Assembly: GCA_041687075.1 (NCBI GenBank)
Contig: JAWLCO010000007.1
Span: 1-64,000, forward strand
DNA from: ZC4RG25 sp041687075
Lineage (GTDB): Bacteria > Pseudomonadota > Alphaproteobacteria > Rhizobiales > Hyphomicrobiaceae
Length of the DNA stretch: 64,000 bases
Reading direction: 5' to 3'
Numbering within the stretch: the first letter of the stretch is position 1; each line of letters begins with the position of its first letter. Under the pieces are notes generated by a model. That model saw only the letters and a program-made list of their open reading frames with translations. It did no database searches and was not told the DNA's origin. The position numbers and the translations under genes are program-made. Positions 18,818 to 27,417 of the stretch are shown one piece after another.

Positions 18818-19666
18818 ATGAGCTGCTCAGTCAAGGCGGTGCTTGCGAGCGCGAAGCGGACGGAAATTGCCGTCAATGGAATCAGGATTTCTCATGACCT
18901 GATCTCGCGCGAGGCACAGCACCACCCGGCGCCGACGCCACTGGAGGCGTGGACCGCAGCGGCCCGTGCGCTCGTCGTGCGTGAGCTGCTGCTGCAGGAG
19001 GCGCGCCGCAAGGGTATTTCGCCGGAGCCCAAAAGCGACGGGGAAGGCCGGCGGGAGACCGATGAAGAGGCGATGGTCCGGGCAATCGTCGAGCGGGAGG
19101 TGAAAACGCCCGAGCCGGATGAGGAAACCTGCCGGCGCTATTACCGCCAGAACGTGTCGCGCTTTCGCTCGCGCGATCTGTTCGAGGCGTCTCATATCCT
19201 CCTGGCGGCACGCCCGGATGACAAGCCGGCCCGAGACGAGGCACGGCTTGCCGCGGAACGGCTCATCGCCGAGCTTCGCCAAAAGCCACATCTGTTTGCC
19301 GAATTCGCCGGGTCGTTTTCCGCCTGCCCCTCCGGACAATCGGGCGGCAATCTCGGGCAGATCGGGCCGGGTGATACGACTCCCGAATTCGAGGCCGCGC
19401 TCTATCGGCTTGCCCCGGGGGAGCTGACGCGCGAACCCGTCGAGAGCCGTTATGGCTTCCATATCATCCATCTTGCCCGGCGGATCGACGGCCGCGAGCT
19501 GCCGTTCGAGCTCGTTCATGACCGCATCGCCGAATACCTCACGGAGCGGAGCCGGCGCACCGCAATTGCGCAGTTCCTGGCCCGGCTTGCGGCTGTGAGT
19601 GAGGTGAGTGGCATCAGCCTGCCAACACCGGTTGATCTGCGTGTTTCGGGAGGACCGATACAATGA
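18818..19666 (+). CDS. Cytoplasmic parvulin-type peptidyl-prolyl isomerase of the nar operon
   Basis: The protein has 282 residues. A helical SurA-like N-terminal region (about 1-120, rich in Glu and Arg) precedes a PpiC/parvulin domain. The domain shows FEASHILLAARPDD, FAGSFSACPSGQSGGNLGQI, GELTREPVESRYGFHIIHL. No signal peptide is present, so it acts in the cytoplasm, the side on which NarGH matures. PpiC genes follow narI in several proteobacterial nar operons; a role in folding or assembling the reductase is inferred from position. Its 3' end overlaps the next gene as ATGA. Confidence 0.85.
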   Translation: MSCSVKAVLASAKRTEIAVNGIRISHDLISREAQHHPAPTPLEAWTAAARALVVRELLLQEARRKGISPEPKSDGEGRRETDEEAMVRAIVEREVKTPEPDEETCRRYYRQNVSRFRSRDLFEASHILLAARPDDKPARDEARLAAERLIAELRQKPHLFAEFAGSFSACPSGQSGGNLGQIGPGDTTPEFEAALYRLAPGELTREPVESRYGFHIIHLARRIDGRELPFELVHDRIAEYLTERSRRTAIAQFLARLAAVSEVSGISLPTPVDLRVSGGPIQ

Positions 19667-19953
19667 CACTGGGAGAGCTTCTGGCGGCATGGCAGGACGA
19701 TGCCACAATCCTCGATGCGCTCATCGGCCTTGACGACCTGACCCTTTTGGCGCGGCTGAAATCGGCTGCAGAAGAAGAGGGTAGCGATCTCGCGACAATC
19801 GTCCGGGAGGAGGTCGGTCGATTTGTGCAACTGGCTGACGATGAGACCTGGCTCATGCTTATGGGCCGATTGGGGAAAGCGGAAGATCCGGCGAAAACCG
19901 GACTGAAGCTGATGCTCGAATTCGGCCTGGACAAAAGCCGTGACGCTGCTTGA
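19663..19953 (+). CDS. Small conserved-looking protein at the end of the nar operon
   Basis: This 96-residue acidic, mostly helical protein is not recognised. It begins MTLGELLAAWQDD and contains two Asp/Leu-rich segments (DALIGLDDLTLLARL and DETWLMLMGRLGKAED). No cysteine, metal motif or membrane segment is seen. Its ATG overlaps the stop of the parvulin gene by four bases, so translation is probably coupled. The codon pattern and overlap make it a real gene. An accessory role in nitrate reductase biogenesis is a guess from context only. Confidence 0.75.
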   Translation: MTLGELLAAWQDDATILDALIGLDDLTLLARLKSAAEEEGSDLATIVREEVGRFVQLADDETWLMLMGRLGKAEDPAKTGLKLMLEFGLDKSRDAA

Positions 19954-20170
19954 GCGCCGTATCTGCGATCAGCTCTCAGGCAGGTCGCGTTCTTGGCGGG
20001 CCCAAACGACACGCGTGTCACATCTGGCAGATCGGGCTTGGCAGCCTATCTGATCGAGGTGGAAATATAAGTCTGGCGGGAACGTTCGACGGGTAAAAAT
20101 TGGCCGGCCATTCCTGTTTTGGAATAGCTGCGGCCCTGTTTGAAAAATCAAGAACAGGCGAGATTGCATC

Positions 20171-21352
20171 GTGGCTACCACTGCCGAGCAGATTCGCGGC
20201 TATAGCGGCCCAGCCATCCTGAGCTATGGCTTTCGGCCGTTCTTCCTTTCCGCGGCCATTTGGGCCGCCATCGCGATGGTTATCTGGCTGCCCGTGCTTG
20301 CCGGAGATCTGACGCTGCCGACGGCGTTCGGGCCTGTCGAGTGGCACGCACACGAGCTGATCTATGGGTTCGTTCCAGCCGCCGTCGCCGGCTTCCTGCT
20401 TACGGCGGTTCCGAACTGGACAGGTCGGCTGCCAGTCACCGGAATGCCGTTGCTGGCGCTTTTCCTCCTCTGGGTTGCCGGTCGCGTTGCCGTTTTCGGT
20501 TCGGAGTGGATCGGGGCGCCCCTGGCCGCCGTGGTCGACCTCAGCTTTCTGGCCGCCCTCGCCGCCGTGATTGCGCGGGAGATCATCGCCGGAAAAAACA
20601 CGCGCAATCTGAAAGTGCTGCTAGCCGTCGGGCTGTTGTTCATCGGAAATCTGGCCGTCCACGCGGAAATCATTTTCGGACTGAGCCAGGGCTACGGCAA
20701 CCGGATCGGCATTGCGGCTACGGTTCTGCTGATCATGCTGATCGGCGGCCGCATCATTCCGAGCTTCACACGCAACTGGCTCGTGCGGCAGGAGCCCGGT
20801 CGGCTTCCGGTGCCGTTTTCGCGATTTGATGCCGTTGTCATGCTGGTCAGCGCCGGCACATTCCTCGGCTGGATCGCGCTGCCGGACCATACATTCACGG
20901 CTCTGCTGGCGGTGGTCGCAGGCGTCCTGAACGGGGTGCGCCTGGCCCGATGGGCAGGAGAGCGGACGGCCGCTGAACCGCTCGTGCTGGTGCTGCACGT
21001 TGCCTATGCGTTCGTGCCCTCGGGCTTTCTTCTGCTTGCCGTCAGCATTTTGGCGCCGGATGTCCTCCTGCCGTCGGGAGCGTTGCACAGCTGGACGGCG
21101 GGAGCGATCGGCCTGATGATCCTGGCCGTCATGACGCGGGCGAGCCTTGGGCACACAGGCCAGCCGCTCACCGCAACACGCGGCATAACGGCGATCTATA
21201 TTGCAACCCTCGTTTCCGCCCTGGCGCGCATCATCGCTGCGTTCGACATTGCGCGCGAGCCGTTGCTTCACCTTTCAGCCACGGCATGGGTACTGGCGTT
21301 TGCGGGATTCGCTGTGATCTACGCACCATTGCTGATGCGACCGCGGCCGTGA
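20171..21352 (+). CDS. nnrS: NnrS family membrane protein
   Basis: This 393-residue polytopic protein has about 12 hydrophobic segments. The start LSYGFRPFFLSAAIWAA, then EWHAHELIYGFVPAAVAGFLLTAVPNW and GGRIIPSFTRNWL are diagnostic NnrS motifs. NnrS binds heme and copper and is associated with nitric oxide stress and denitrification in alphaproteobacteria. Start is GTG 20171. It stands 217 bases after the nar operon, so it probably has its own promoter. Its stop codon lies in the loop of a perfect hairpin (21341-21363). Confidence 0.93.
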   Translation: MATTAEQIRGYSGPAILSYGFRPFFLSAAIWAAIAMVIWLPVLAGDLTLPTAFGPVEWHAHELIYGFVPAAVAGFLLTAVPNWTGRLPVTGMPLLALFLLWVAGRVAVFGSEWIGAPLAAVVDLSFLAALAAVIAREIIAGKNTRNLKVLLAVGLLFIGNLAVHAEIIFGLSQGYGNRIGIAATVLLIMLIGGRIIPSFTRNWLVRQEPGRLPVPFSRFDAVVMLVSAGTFLGWIALPDHTFTALLAVVAGVLNGVRLARWAGERTAAEPLVLVLHVAYAFVPSGFLLLAVSILAPDVLLPSGALHSWTAGAIGLMILAVMTRASLGHTGQPLTATRGITAIYIATLVSALARIIAAFDIAREPLLHLSATAWVLAFAGFAVIYAPLLMRPRP

Positions 21353-21383
21353 GGCGGCCGCGGCGCGGGGAGCATCACTCCCC
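21341..21383. terminator. Paired hairpins at the nnrS / DUF922 convergent junction
   Basis: CCGCGGCC at 21341-21348 pairs exactly with GGCCGCGG at 21356-21363, and the loop holds the nnrS stop codon. CGGGGAG at 21366-21372 pairs with CTCCCCG at 21378-21384, and its loop holds the stop codon of the opposite gene. No T-run follows on either strand, so this is at best a bidirectional barrier or an end-stabilising structure. Confidence 0.4.
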
Positions 21384-22046
21384 GGCGGTGGCGGCAGTGG
21401 CGGTGGTCGATGAAGCGCGCACCACGATGCTCGGGAAGGCAGCGCCCTGGGTTTCACCGTGACCGGTTTCCCGGTCATAGGCTTCCTGGGTTTCGTCCTC
21501 ACGAATGAGGTGGTTGGCCAGCTCGTTCACTTTGCGGGCGAGCTCCTCGCAAGTGGGCTCAGGCGGCAGGCTGTTGATGGCGAACTCGATCCGCTCGGCA
21601 AGCTCGCGGGCGAGCCGGCCATGGCCCTCCTCATGCAGCATGAGGGCGTCGACGAACCGCCTCCAGCTGTCCCGCAGCTCCGGCTCCGCCGCCGCCTCAT
21701 CCACCCAGCGGGGCAGCGTGTACTCGATGTGGGTTTCCGTCACGGCGTTATCGACCGCGCATCCCTGCGGCACTTCCCGGCTGTCGAACCACCACTGGAT
21801 GCGCCACTCCGCCCAGCCGGCGAAACGATGACCCTTGTTTCTGTCAAATGGCCCGCGCGTGAACACGTCCTGGCGCAGTTCGTCGAGCGTAGTGCCGCGT
21901 ACTTCGTAATACTTCACCTTTTCCTGCGCTTTGCTGCTGCCGAGGCCCGTGATCGGCGCCGCAAGTCCGCCGGATTGGACGCCGACGAGAGTAACTGCGG
22001 CGGCGAAAACCACAGTCAGAACACAGATCAGCCAAACTCTGTTCAT
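21375..22046 (-). CDS. DUF922 family secreted Zn-dependent protease-like protein
   Basis: The protein has 223 residues from ATG 22046. The N-terminus (MNRVWLICVLTVVFAAAVTLVG) is a signal peptide or anchor. The mature part shows YYEVRGTTLDELRQDV, the metal-binding-type helix LMLHEEGHGRLA (HExGH), and the family-typical YDRETGHGETQGAAFP. Members are predicted periplasmic metalloproteases; activity is not demonstrated by sequence alone. The upstream ATG/GTG choices to 22094 precede the hydrophobic segment and are less likely. It is convergent with nnrS. Confidence 0.85.
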   Translation of the reverse strand: MNRVWLICVLTVVFAAAVTLVGVQSGGLAAPITGLGSSKAQEKVKYYEVRGTTLDELRQDVFTRGPFDRNKGHRFAGWAEWRIQWWFDSREVPQGCAVDNAVTETHIEYTLPRWVDEAAAEPELRDSWRRFVDALMLHEEGHGRLARELAERIEFAINSLPPEPTCEELARKVNELANHLIREDETQEAYDRETGHGETQGAAFPSIVVRASSTTATAATAGE

Positions 22047-22568
22047 GATTTCCCCCACGCTTGCTGCAGCAACTCTGGCGGCGAGTTGCGGCAAAAATCG
22101 GACAAGGCCTTCCGATCAATGGCGTGCGACGACCCGTCCAGATGAGTGCGTTTCGGGCCGTGGGGTCTGCTCAGGAGGCCATTACGGGCTGACAATGCAG
22201 CCGGGGTGTGGCATACGGGGGGCGAGCTTGAGGCGCACGCCTCCGAATTAGCTCCGGCGTCCTCGGTGATTTGCTGTCAGCAGCGAGAGGGGTCGCGCCC
22301 CGGGACGCGCAATCCGCGTGTCGCATCTGGAATAGGGGCACCGCAAGCCGCTTCCGTTAGCCGGCCAATGCGTGTCGCGGGTGAACAGGATTGCGTCGCT
22401 CTTGAGCAAGAGGCGGTCTGCTCGACCGTCAATGCTGGCAAAATCTCGTCGCAGTCGTGCTCGGTCGGCGCGGCATCTCGGCGCACAATCGAAGCCGTCG
22501 GAGCAAAGCTGGAAGAGGTGAACGTTGCGAGCGACGCAACAGAAACGAAAGACAGGGGGAGCCGATCC
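22047..22568. other. 522-base intergenic region upstream of the betaine ABC operon
   Basis: No convincing gene is seen. The frame of the downstream ATPase is open back to 22146, but the implied residues are not protein-like and a clear ribosome binding site (AGGGGGA at 22554-22560) sets the start at 22569. The stretch presumably holds the promoters of the divergent DUF922 and betaine transporter genes. No riboswitch was recognised. Confidence 0.5.
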
Positions 22569-23846
22569 ATGTCGTTAACTGCGCAGGTGCCCGCGGAAAC
22601 GCAGGTCCCGGGCCCGCGCGAGTTGAGCCTGCGCAACGAGCCCTCCCGAGAACAGCCACCGATCCGACTTGAGGTGCGCGGGCTTACAAAGATTTTCGGC
22701 TCCGATACCAAAGCCGCACTCGAGATGCTGGCAGCGGGCGCCGACAAGGACGAAGTTCATGAGAAGCTTGGCGTCGTGGTGGGCGTCGACAATGCCAGCT
22801 TCGAAGTGAGAGCCGGTGAGATCTTCGTGATCATGGGCCTGTCCGGCTCAGGCAAATCGACCATTATTCGGCTCTTGAACCGGCTGATCGAGCCGACAGC
22901 CGGTGCCATTCTGCTCGATGGTCGCGATCTCGCGCAGATGTCGCAGCGCGAGCTCATCGAAGTGCGCCGGCGCGACATGAGCATGGTGTTCCAATCGTTC
23001 GCGCTGATGCCGCACCTGACGGCGCTCGATAATGCCGCCTTCGGGCTGGCCGTCGCCGGAAAGCCGGCAGCAGAACGGCGCAAGATCGCGATGGAGGCAC
23101 TGGAGCAGGTGGGGCTTGCTGCCTACGCTGACCGCTTCCCGCGGGAGATGTCGGGCGGCATGCAGCAACGCGTCGGCCTGGCCCGTGCGCTCGCCAACAA
23201 CCCCACCATCATGCTGATGGACGAGGCCTTCTCCGCACTCGATCCGCTCATTCGCACGGAGATGCAGGACGAGCTGCTGCGGCTGCAGAAAACGCAGAAG
23301 CGCACCATCATCTTCATTTCCCACGATCTCGACGAAGCCATGCGCATCGGCGACCGGATCGCGATCATGCGGGATGGTCGCATCTCGCAGGTGGGCACGC
23401 CTTATGAAATCTTGCGCAATCCGGCCGACGAGTACGTCCAGGCGTTCTTCCGCAACGTGAACATCGCCAAGGTCCTGCATGCCGGCGACGTCGCTCATTA
23501 CGAGGCTGCGAATACGATCATCCGCGTGCCCGGCGAGTTGGAACCGGCACTGCAGCAGCTTCGCGAGAATGATCACGTCTTCGGCTACGTGAAGTGCCCG
23601 GCGGATCGCTACCAGGGTATCGTCTCGCGCGAGTCCCTGGAGCGGGAGCTCCAAAGCGACGATCCGCGGTTCGCCCACGCTTTCCTGTCCGGCATCGAGC
23701 CGATCCCGCATGACGCACTGGTGCATGACGTGCTCCGCCAGGTGGCGGCGTCGGAATGTCCGGTGCCCGTCGTGGATGATGAGGGGACTTATCTCGGCGC
23801 CATTTCCAAACGGGCCCTGCTTGAAACACTGGATCGGGAGGGCTGA
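22569..23846 (+). CDS. proV: Glycine betaine/proline betaine ABC transporter, ATPase (ProV/OpuAA)
   Basis: The protein has 425 residues. The N-terminal LTKIFGSDTKAALEMLAAGADKDE is the ProV-specific extension before the nucleotide-binding domain. Walker A GLSGSGKST is at about residue 90, the signature SGGMQQRVGLARAL at about 195, and Walker B IMLMDEAFSALDPL at about 214. After residue 290 there is a pair of CBS-like modules, which in OpuA/ProV regulate transport by ionic strength. It energises import by the permease and binding protein encoded next. Location in an island of betaine and sarcosine catabolism suggests uptake for catabolism as well as osmoprotection. Confidence 0.92.
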   Translation: MSLTAQVPAETQVPGPRELSLRNEPSREQPPIRLEVRGLTKIFGSDTKAALEMLAAGADKDEVHEKLGVVVGVDNASFEVRAGEIFVIMGLSGSGKSTIIRLLNRLIEPTAGAILLDGRDLAQMSQRELIEVRRRDMSMVFQSFALMPHLTALDNAAFGLAVAGKPAAERRKIAMEALEQVGLAAYADRFPREMSGGMQQRVGLARALANNPTIMLMDEAFSALDPLIRTEMQDELLRLQKTQKRTIIFISHDLDEAMRIGDRIAIMRDGRISQVGTPYEILRNPADEYVQAFFRNVNIAKVLHAGDVAHYEAANTIIRVPGELEPALQQLRENDHVFGYVKCPADRYQGIVSRESLERELQSDDPRFAHAFLSGIEPIPHDALVHDVLRQVAASECPVPVVDDEGTYLGAISKRALLETLDREG

Positions 23847-23849
23847 GCG

Positions 23850-24779
23850 GTGCAATTCGAACTTCCTGTCGGCGACTGGGCCGAAGCCCTCGTCAGGTTC
23901 ATTCTCAACAATTTCCAGCCTGCGCTGGATTTCATTTCAGACGTCGTCGACGGGTTCGGCGGTGCGATCAATTCCGTGCTGACGGCGGTGCCGGACTGGT
24001 TCATCCTCGCTCTGTTCGTCGGCCTCGCTCTATGGCGGGTGGGCATCGGCTTCGCGCTGTTCACTCTCGCTTCGCTGCTGCTCATCATGTCCATGGATCT
24101 GTGGGCAGAGATGGTCTCGACCCTGGGGCTGGTGATCGCCGCGACGGCGTTCAGCCTGGCCGTCGGCATCCCGCTCGGCATCATGGCTTCGCGCAACACC
24201 ACGTTCGAGAGCGTCGTGAAGACGATGCTCGACTTCATGCAGACGATGCCTGCGTTCGTCTACCTCATCCCGGCCGTGATGTTCTTCGGCCTGGGACGGG
24301 TGCCCGGCATCATTGCGACAGTCATTTTCGCCATGCCGCCGGCGGTGCGTCTCACAGCGCTCGGCATCAAGCAGGTCCCGGTAGAGATCGTGGAGGCGGC
24401 GCGGGCATTCGGCTGCACGGAGCGTCAGCTTCTGTTCCGGGTGCAGCTTCCGACTGCGTTGCCTTCAATCATGGCTGGCGTCAACCAAACGATCATGCTG
24501 GCGCTGTCGATGATCGTCATTGCGTCGATGATTGGCGCCGGCGGACTGGGCAACGTCGTGCTGCAGGGTATCCAGCGGCTCGACATCGGCCTCGGATTCA
24601 TGAGCGGTCTCAGCGTCGTGCTGCTCGCCATCATTCTCGATCGTCTGACACAGAGCTTCGGCAGGAGGGGGGCACCGCAACAAACCTGGTTGTCAGCTCT
24701 ACTGTCCAGATTGCGACCGGCGCAGGGCCGCTGGTCGCATGAGCAAGCCCGCCCCGGCATCGAGGGCGAGGCGGGCTGA
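23850..24779 (+). CDS. proW: Betaine ABC transporter, permease (ProW/OpuAB)
   Basis: This 309-residue inner-membrane permease starts at GTG 23850, 3 bases after the ATPase stop. The hydrophilic N-terminal 45 residues are typical of ProW. Several membrane helices follow, with the BPD_transp_1 domain at residues about 90-270. The EAA loop that contacts the ATPase is visible as EIVEAARAFGCTERQLLFRVQLP. GGLGNVVLQGIQRLDIGLGF marks the end of the domain. The C-terminal 35 residues are polar. Confidence 0.93.
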   Translation: MQFELPVGDWAEALVRFILNNFQPALDFISDVVDGFGGAINSVLTAVPDWFILALFVGLALWRVGIGFALFTLASLLLIMSMDLWAEMVSTLGLVIAATAFSLAVGIPLGIMASRNTTFESVVKTMLDFMQTMPAFVYLIPAVMFFGLGRVPGIIATVIFAMPPAVRLTALGIKQVPVEIVEAARAFGCTERQLLFRVQLPTALPSIMAGVNQTIMLALSMIVIASMIGAGGLGNVVLQGIQRLDIGLGFMSGLSVVLLAIILDRLTQSFGRRGAPQQTWLSALLSRLRPAQGRWSHEQARPGIEGEAG

Positions 24780-24814
24780 TCATCGCCTCGAGAACTCAAA
24801 GGAGAGGAGTCTAC

Positions 24815-25687
24815 ATGAGGATGAAGCACTGGGTGGCGGCCATCGCCATGTGCGCTGCGGCGCTCGCAAGCACCCCGGGTCATGCGCAAGACAAGAAGAT
24901 CAACATCGGCTGGACGGCATGGTCCGATGCAGAGGCCGTCACCAAGCTGGCCCAGAAGATCCTCCAGGACAGGCTCGATTACGAGGTCGAGCTGACGCTC
25001 GCCGACATCGGCATCCAGTATCAGGGCGTTGCCAGCGGCAAGCTGGACGGCATGCTGATGTCCTGGCAGCCGCTGACGCACCAGGCCTATCTCGAGAAGG
25101 TCGGCAAGGACATCGACGACCTCGGGCCCATGTACACCCGGGCGAAGCTCGGCTGGGTGGTACCGACCTATGTGCCTGAGGACCAGGTGAAGTCGATCGA
25201 GGACCTGAACAAGCCTGAGGTCAAGGAGAAGCTGGAGGGCAAGATCCAGGGCATCGATCCGGGTGCCGGTCTGATGCAGGCCTCTGAGAAGGCGATCAAG
25301 GAGTACGGGCTCGACTATCAGCTCGTCTCGGCGAGCGACGCAGCCATGCTGGCCGCGGTCGACCGGGCGACGAGCCGCAACGAGTGGATCGTGGCAACGA
25401 GCTGGAGCCCGCACTGGATGTTCGCCAAGTGGGACCTGCGTTACCTGGATGATCCGAAGGGCACGCTCGGTGGCCTGGAGACCGTGAACAAGGTCTTCCG
25501 CAAGGACTTCAACCAGGATCACCCCGAGGTCTATGACTTCTTCACCCGCATGGTGCTGCCGATCGGCGATGTCGAGCAGATCATGGCTGATGCCCAGGAC
25601 ACCAGCTTTGAGGAAGCCATCGACAAGTACATCAAGGCGAATGAAGCCCGGGTCAATTACTGGGTGACCGGCAAGATCGGCTCCTGA
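24815..25687 (+). CDS. Betaine ABC transporter, periplasmic binding protein (OpuAC family)
   Basis: This 290-residue protein has a cleavable signal peptide (MKHWVAAIAMCAAALAS, cleavage probably after HAQ, near residue 25). The mature OpuAC/ProX-like domain shows KINIGWTAWSDAEAVTKLA, DGMLMSWQPLTHQAYLEKVG and WSPHWMFAKWDLRYLDDP; its tryptophans are the kind of residue that form the cage for quaternary ammonium groups. Choline, glycine betaine or proline betaine are possible ligands. It ends the importer operon and is followed by a strong terminator. Confidence 0.92.
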   Translation: MRMKHWVAAIAMCAAALASTPGHAQDKKINIGWTAWSDAEAVTKLAQKILQDRLDYEVELTLADIGIQYQGVASGKLDGMLMSWQPLTHQAYLEKVGKDIDDLGPMYTRAKLGWVVPTYVPEDQVKSIEDLNKPEVKEKLEGKIQGIDPGAGLMQASEKAIKEYGLDYQLVSASDAAMLAAVDRATSRNEWIVATSWSPHWMFAKWDLRYLDDPKGTLGGLETVNKVFRKDFNQDHPEVYDFFTRMVLPIGDVEQIMADAQDTSFEEAIDKYIKANEARVNYWVTGKIGS

Positions 25688-25708
25688 CCTTACGAGACGT
25701 GACCTAAG

Positions 25709-25747
25709 GGGCGGAGTTGCTCAAAGCGGCTCCGCCCTTTTTGTTTT
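25709..25747 (+). terminator. Rho-independent terminator after the betaine importer
   Basis: GGGCGGAG at 25709-25716 pairs exactly with CTCCGCCC at 25730-25737, and a small inner GCT/AGC stem lies in the loop. The hairpin is followed directly by TTTTTGTTTT. It sits 22 bases after the binding protein stop. Confidence 0.9.
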
Positions 25748-25815
25748 GGCAATCGCAGGAAGCCCCTTACAAGACCTGCCGGTTGGGCGGAAATGTCCGA
25801 AGGTTTCGCCATCTG

Positions 25816-26952
25816 CTAAACATCGGCCGGACCGGGTTCAGTGCTGAAAGGCGGAGGGGCCACCGGCATCGGCAAGGTAGCGACCTCATCGGTCACGCCC
25901 CGAATCGCTTCCGATTTCGGATCCGCTGGAACCGGGGCCAGTGGTGCTTCCGGCGCCGAAGTCGGCTGCCCCGCCTTCTTTCGCCGAACGCCCAGTCGCT
26001 CCTCCGAGGGCGTCTTGCCGAAATGGTGACTATAGCTGCTGGAGAAATGCGACGCCGAGACGAAGCCGCACGCCAACCCGATGGAAAGGATGGGCATGCT
26101 GGTCTGCAGCAGAAGCTGGCGGGCCCGCTCCAGGCGCAGCCGCAGGTAATAGCGCGTCGGGGTCTCCCCGATGTACTTTCGAAACAGGCGCTCGAGCTGC
26201 CGCGGGGAAAGGCCGGCCTTTTTGGCAAGCGCGGAGCACGGCAACGGCTCCTCCAGGTTTTCCTCCATCACCGCCGCTACGGTCAGGATCTTCGGGTTCG
26301 CCACCCCGAGCCTCGCCCGCAGGTCCATGCGCTGACGCTCGTTGGGCTGCCGCATACGGTGATGGATCAGCTCATCGGTCACTTTCGCGGCGATGTCCGC
26401 ACCTTTCCGGTCGGCAATGAGCGACAGCATCATGTCGATGGCCGCGGTCCCGCCGGCACAGGTGAACCTGTTGCGATCGAATTCGAACAGCTCCTCCGTC
26501 ATCTCGATGTGAGGGAAGTCCTCACGAAACGCCGTGCTGTTCTCCCAGTGGATCGTGCAGCGATAACCGTCGAGCAACCCGGCCTTGGCCAGGATGTAGG
26601 TTCCTGTGCAGACGGCGCCGATCGAAACGCCGTAGAAGCTGAGCCGGCGCAGCCGGGCGATCAGTAGCGAGTGATCGTGCTTCTGCACGTTGACGCCGGC
26701 GCAGACGATGATCTCCGGCATCGGCCCGACTTCGCTGAACGCGCCGTCGGCCTCGATCCTGAGGCCGTTGGAGGCGGCCACGGGCTTTCCATCAGGGGAA
26801 TAAATGCGCCAGGCGAACAGCTTCTTGCCGCTGACCTGATTGGCCAGCCGCAGAGGCTCGATCGATGACGTGAAGGCAATCATCGAAAACTGAGGCGTGA
26901 GCAGAAACCCGATCGTGTGAGTTCCAGTCTGATCGGCGGCTGACGCGGACAT
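25816..26952 (-). CDS. GlxA/GbdR-like AraC-family regulator with DJ-1/PfpI domain
   Basis: The protein has 378 residues. The N-terminal half is a DJ-1/PfpI-type sensor domain (IGFLLTPQFSMIAFTSSIEPLR, then GAVCTGTYILAKAGLLDG with a nucleophile-elbow-like cysteine). The C-terminal part is an AraC HTH (CSALAKKAGLSPRQLERLF, IGLACGFVSASHFSSSY). CTIHWENSTAFREDFP and FTCAGGTAAIDMML are typical of the GbdR branch, which in Pseudomonas responds to glycine betaine and dimethylglycine. Its position between the betaine importer and the sarcosine oxidase operon supports that role here. ATG 26952 has GGAG six bases upstream; a GTG at 26964 is an alternative. Confidence 0.88.
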   Translation of the reverse strand: MSASAADQTGTHTIGFLLTPQFSMIAFTSSIEPLRLANQVSGKKLFAWRIYSPDGKPVAASNGLRIEADGAFSEVGPMPEIIVCAGVNVQKHDHSLLIARLRRLSFYGVSIGAVCTGTYILAKAGLLDGYRCTIHWENSTAFREDFPHIEMTEELFEFDRNRFTCAGGTAAIDMMLSLIADRKGADIAAKVTDELIHHRMRQPNERQRMDLRARLGVANPKILTVAAVMEENLEEPLPCSALAKKAGLSPRQLERLFRKYIGETPTRYYLRLRLERARQLLLQTSMPILSIGLACGFVSASHFSSSYSHHFGKTPSEERLGVRRKKAGQPTSAPEAPLAPVPADPKSEAIRGVTDEVATLPMPVAPPPFSTEPGPADV

Positions 26953-27417
26953 GGGCGCCTCCACTCAACACTCTGTTCGAACTGTGGGGAATATGGTCCT
27001 GGCCGGCGAAAAAACGAATCTCTGCGCCGGCCTGGCGCCGGAATCGACTCCAATTCGTCGCGCAACCAAAGTCTCGCAACGGCTCAGCTGCCTTATCATC
27101 GCGCGGTTCCCGTGACGGGCAAGCGACCGGGCAAAATCATCCGGCCAGTCTTATCCAGATCCGCCATATCTAGCCTTAATGCGACAGAAACAATTCGACC
27201 AGCCGGTGACGGAATCAGGAAAGAAAAAGCCGGTTGCCGCACTGGACGCAGCATCTGATCTGTCTAGGGTTGCGCCCGGGAGAGGACAAGGCGACGCATG
27301 GCCAGACGAGCGTTTGGGCGCCATCCATGTGTCTCTTCCAGGTCACACGCGCGCCGAGTGCGATGACGGCTTGATGCCGGTGAGCCACCTCGGCCTTGGT
27401 GCAACGGGGAGCGTCCG
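26953..27417. other. 465-base divergent control region between glxA-like gene and soxB
   Basis: No gene is supported here. The region should carry the promoters of the regulator (minus) and of the sox operon (plus). A perfect inverted repeat, GGCCGGCG at 27001-27008 with CGCCGGCC at 27025-27032, lies 49 bases upstream of the regulator start and is a candidate operator or leader hairpin. No glycine riboswitch was recognised. Confidence 0.5.

Noticed and set aside
20140..20151. TTGA-AAAA-TCAA upstream of nnrS as an FNR-type box
   Set aside because: The half-sites are two bases too close; the consensus needs TTGA-N6-TCAA. It may be chance or another regulator's site.
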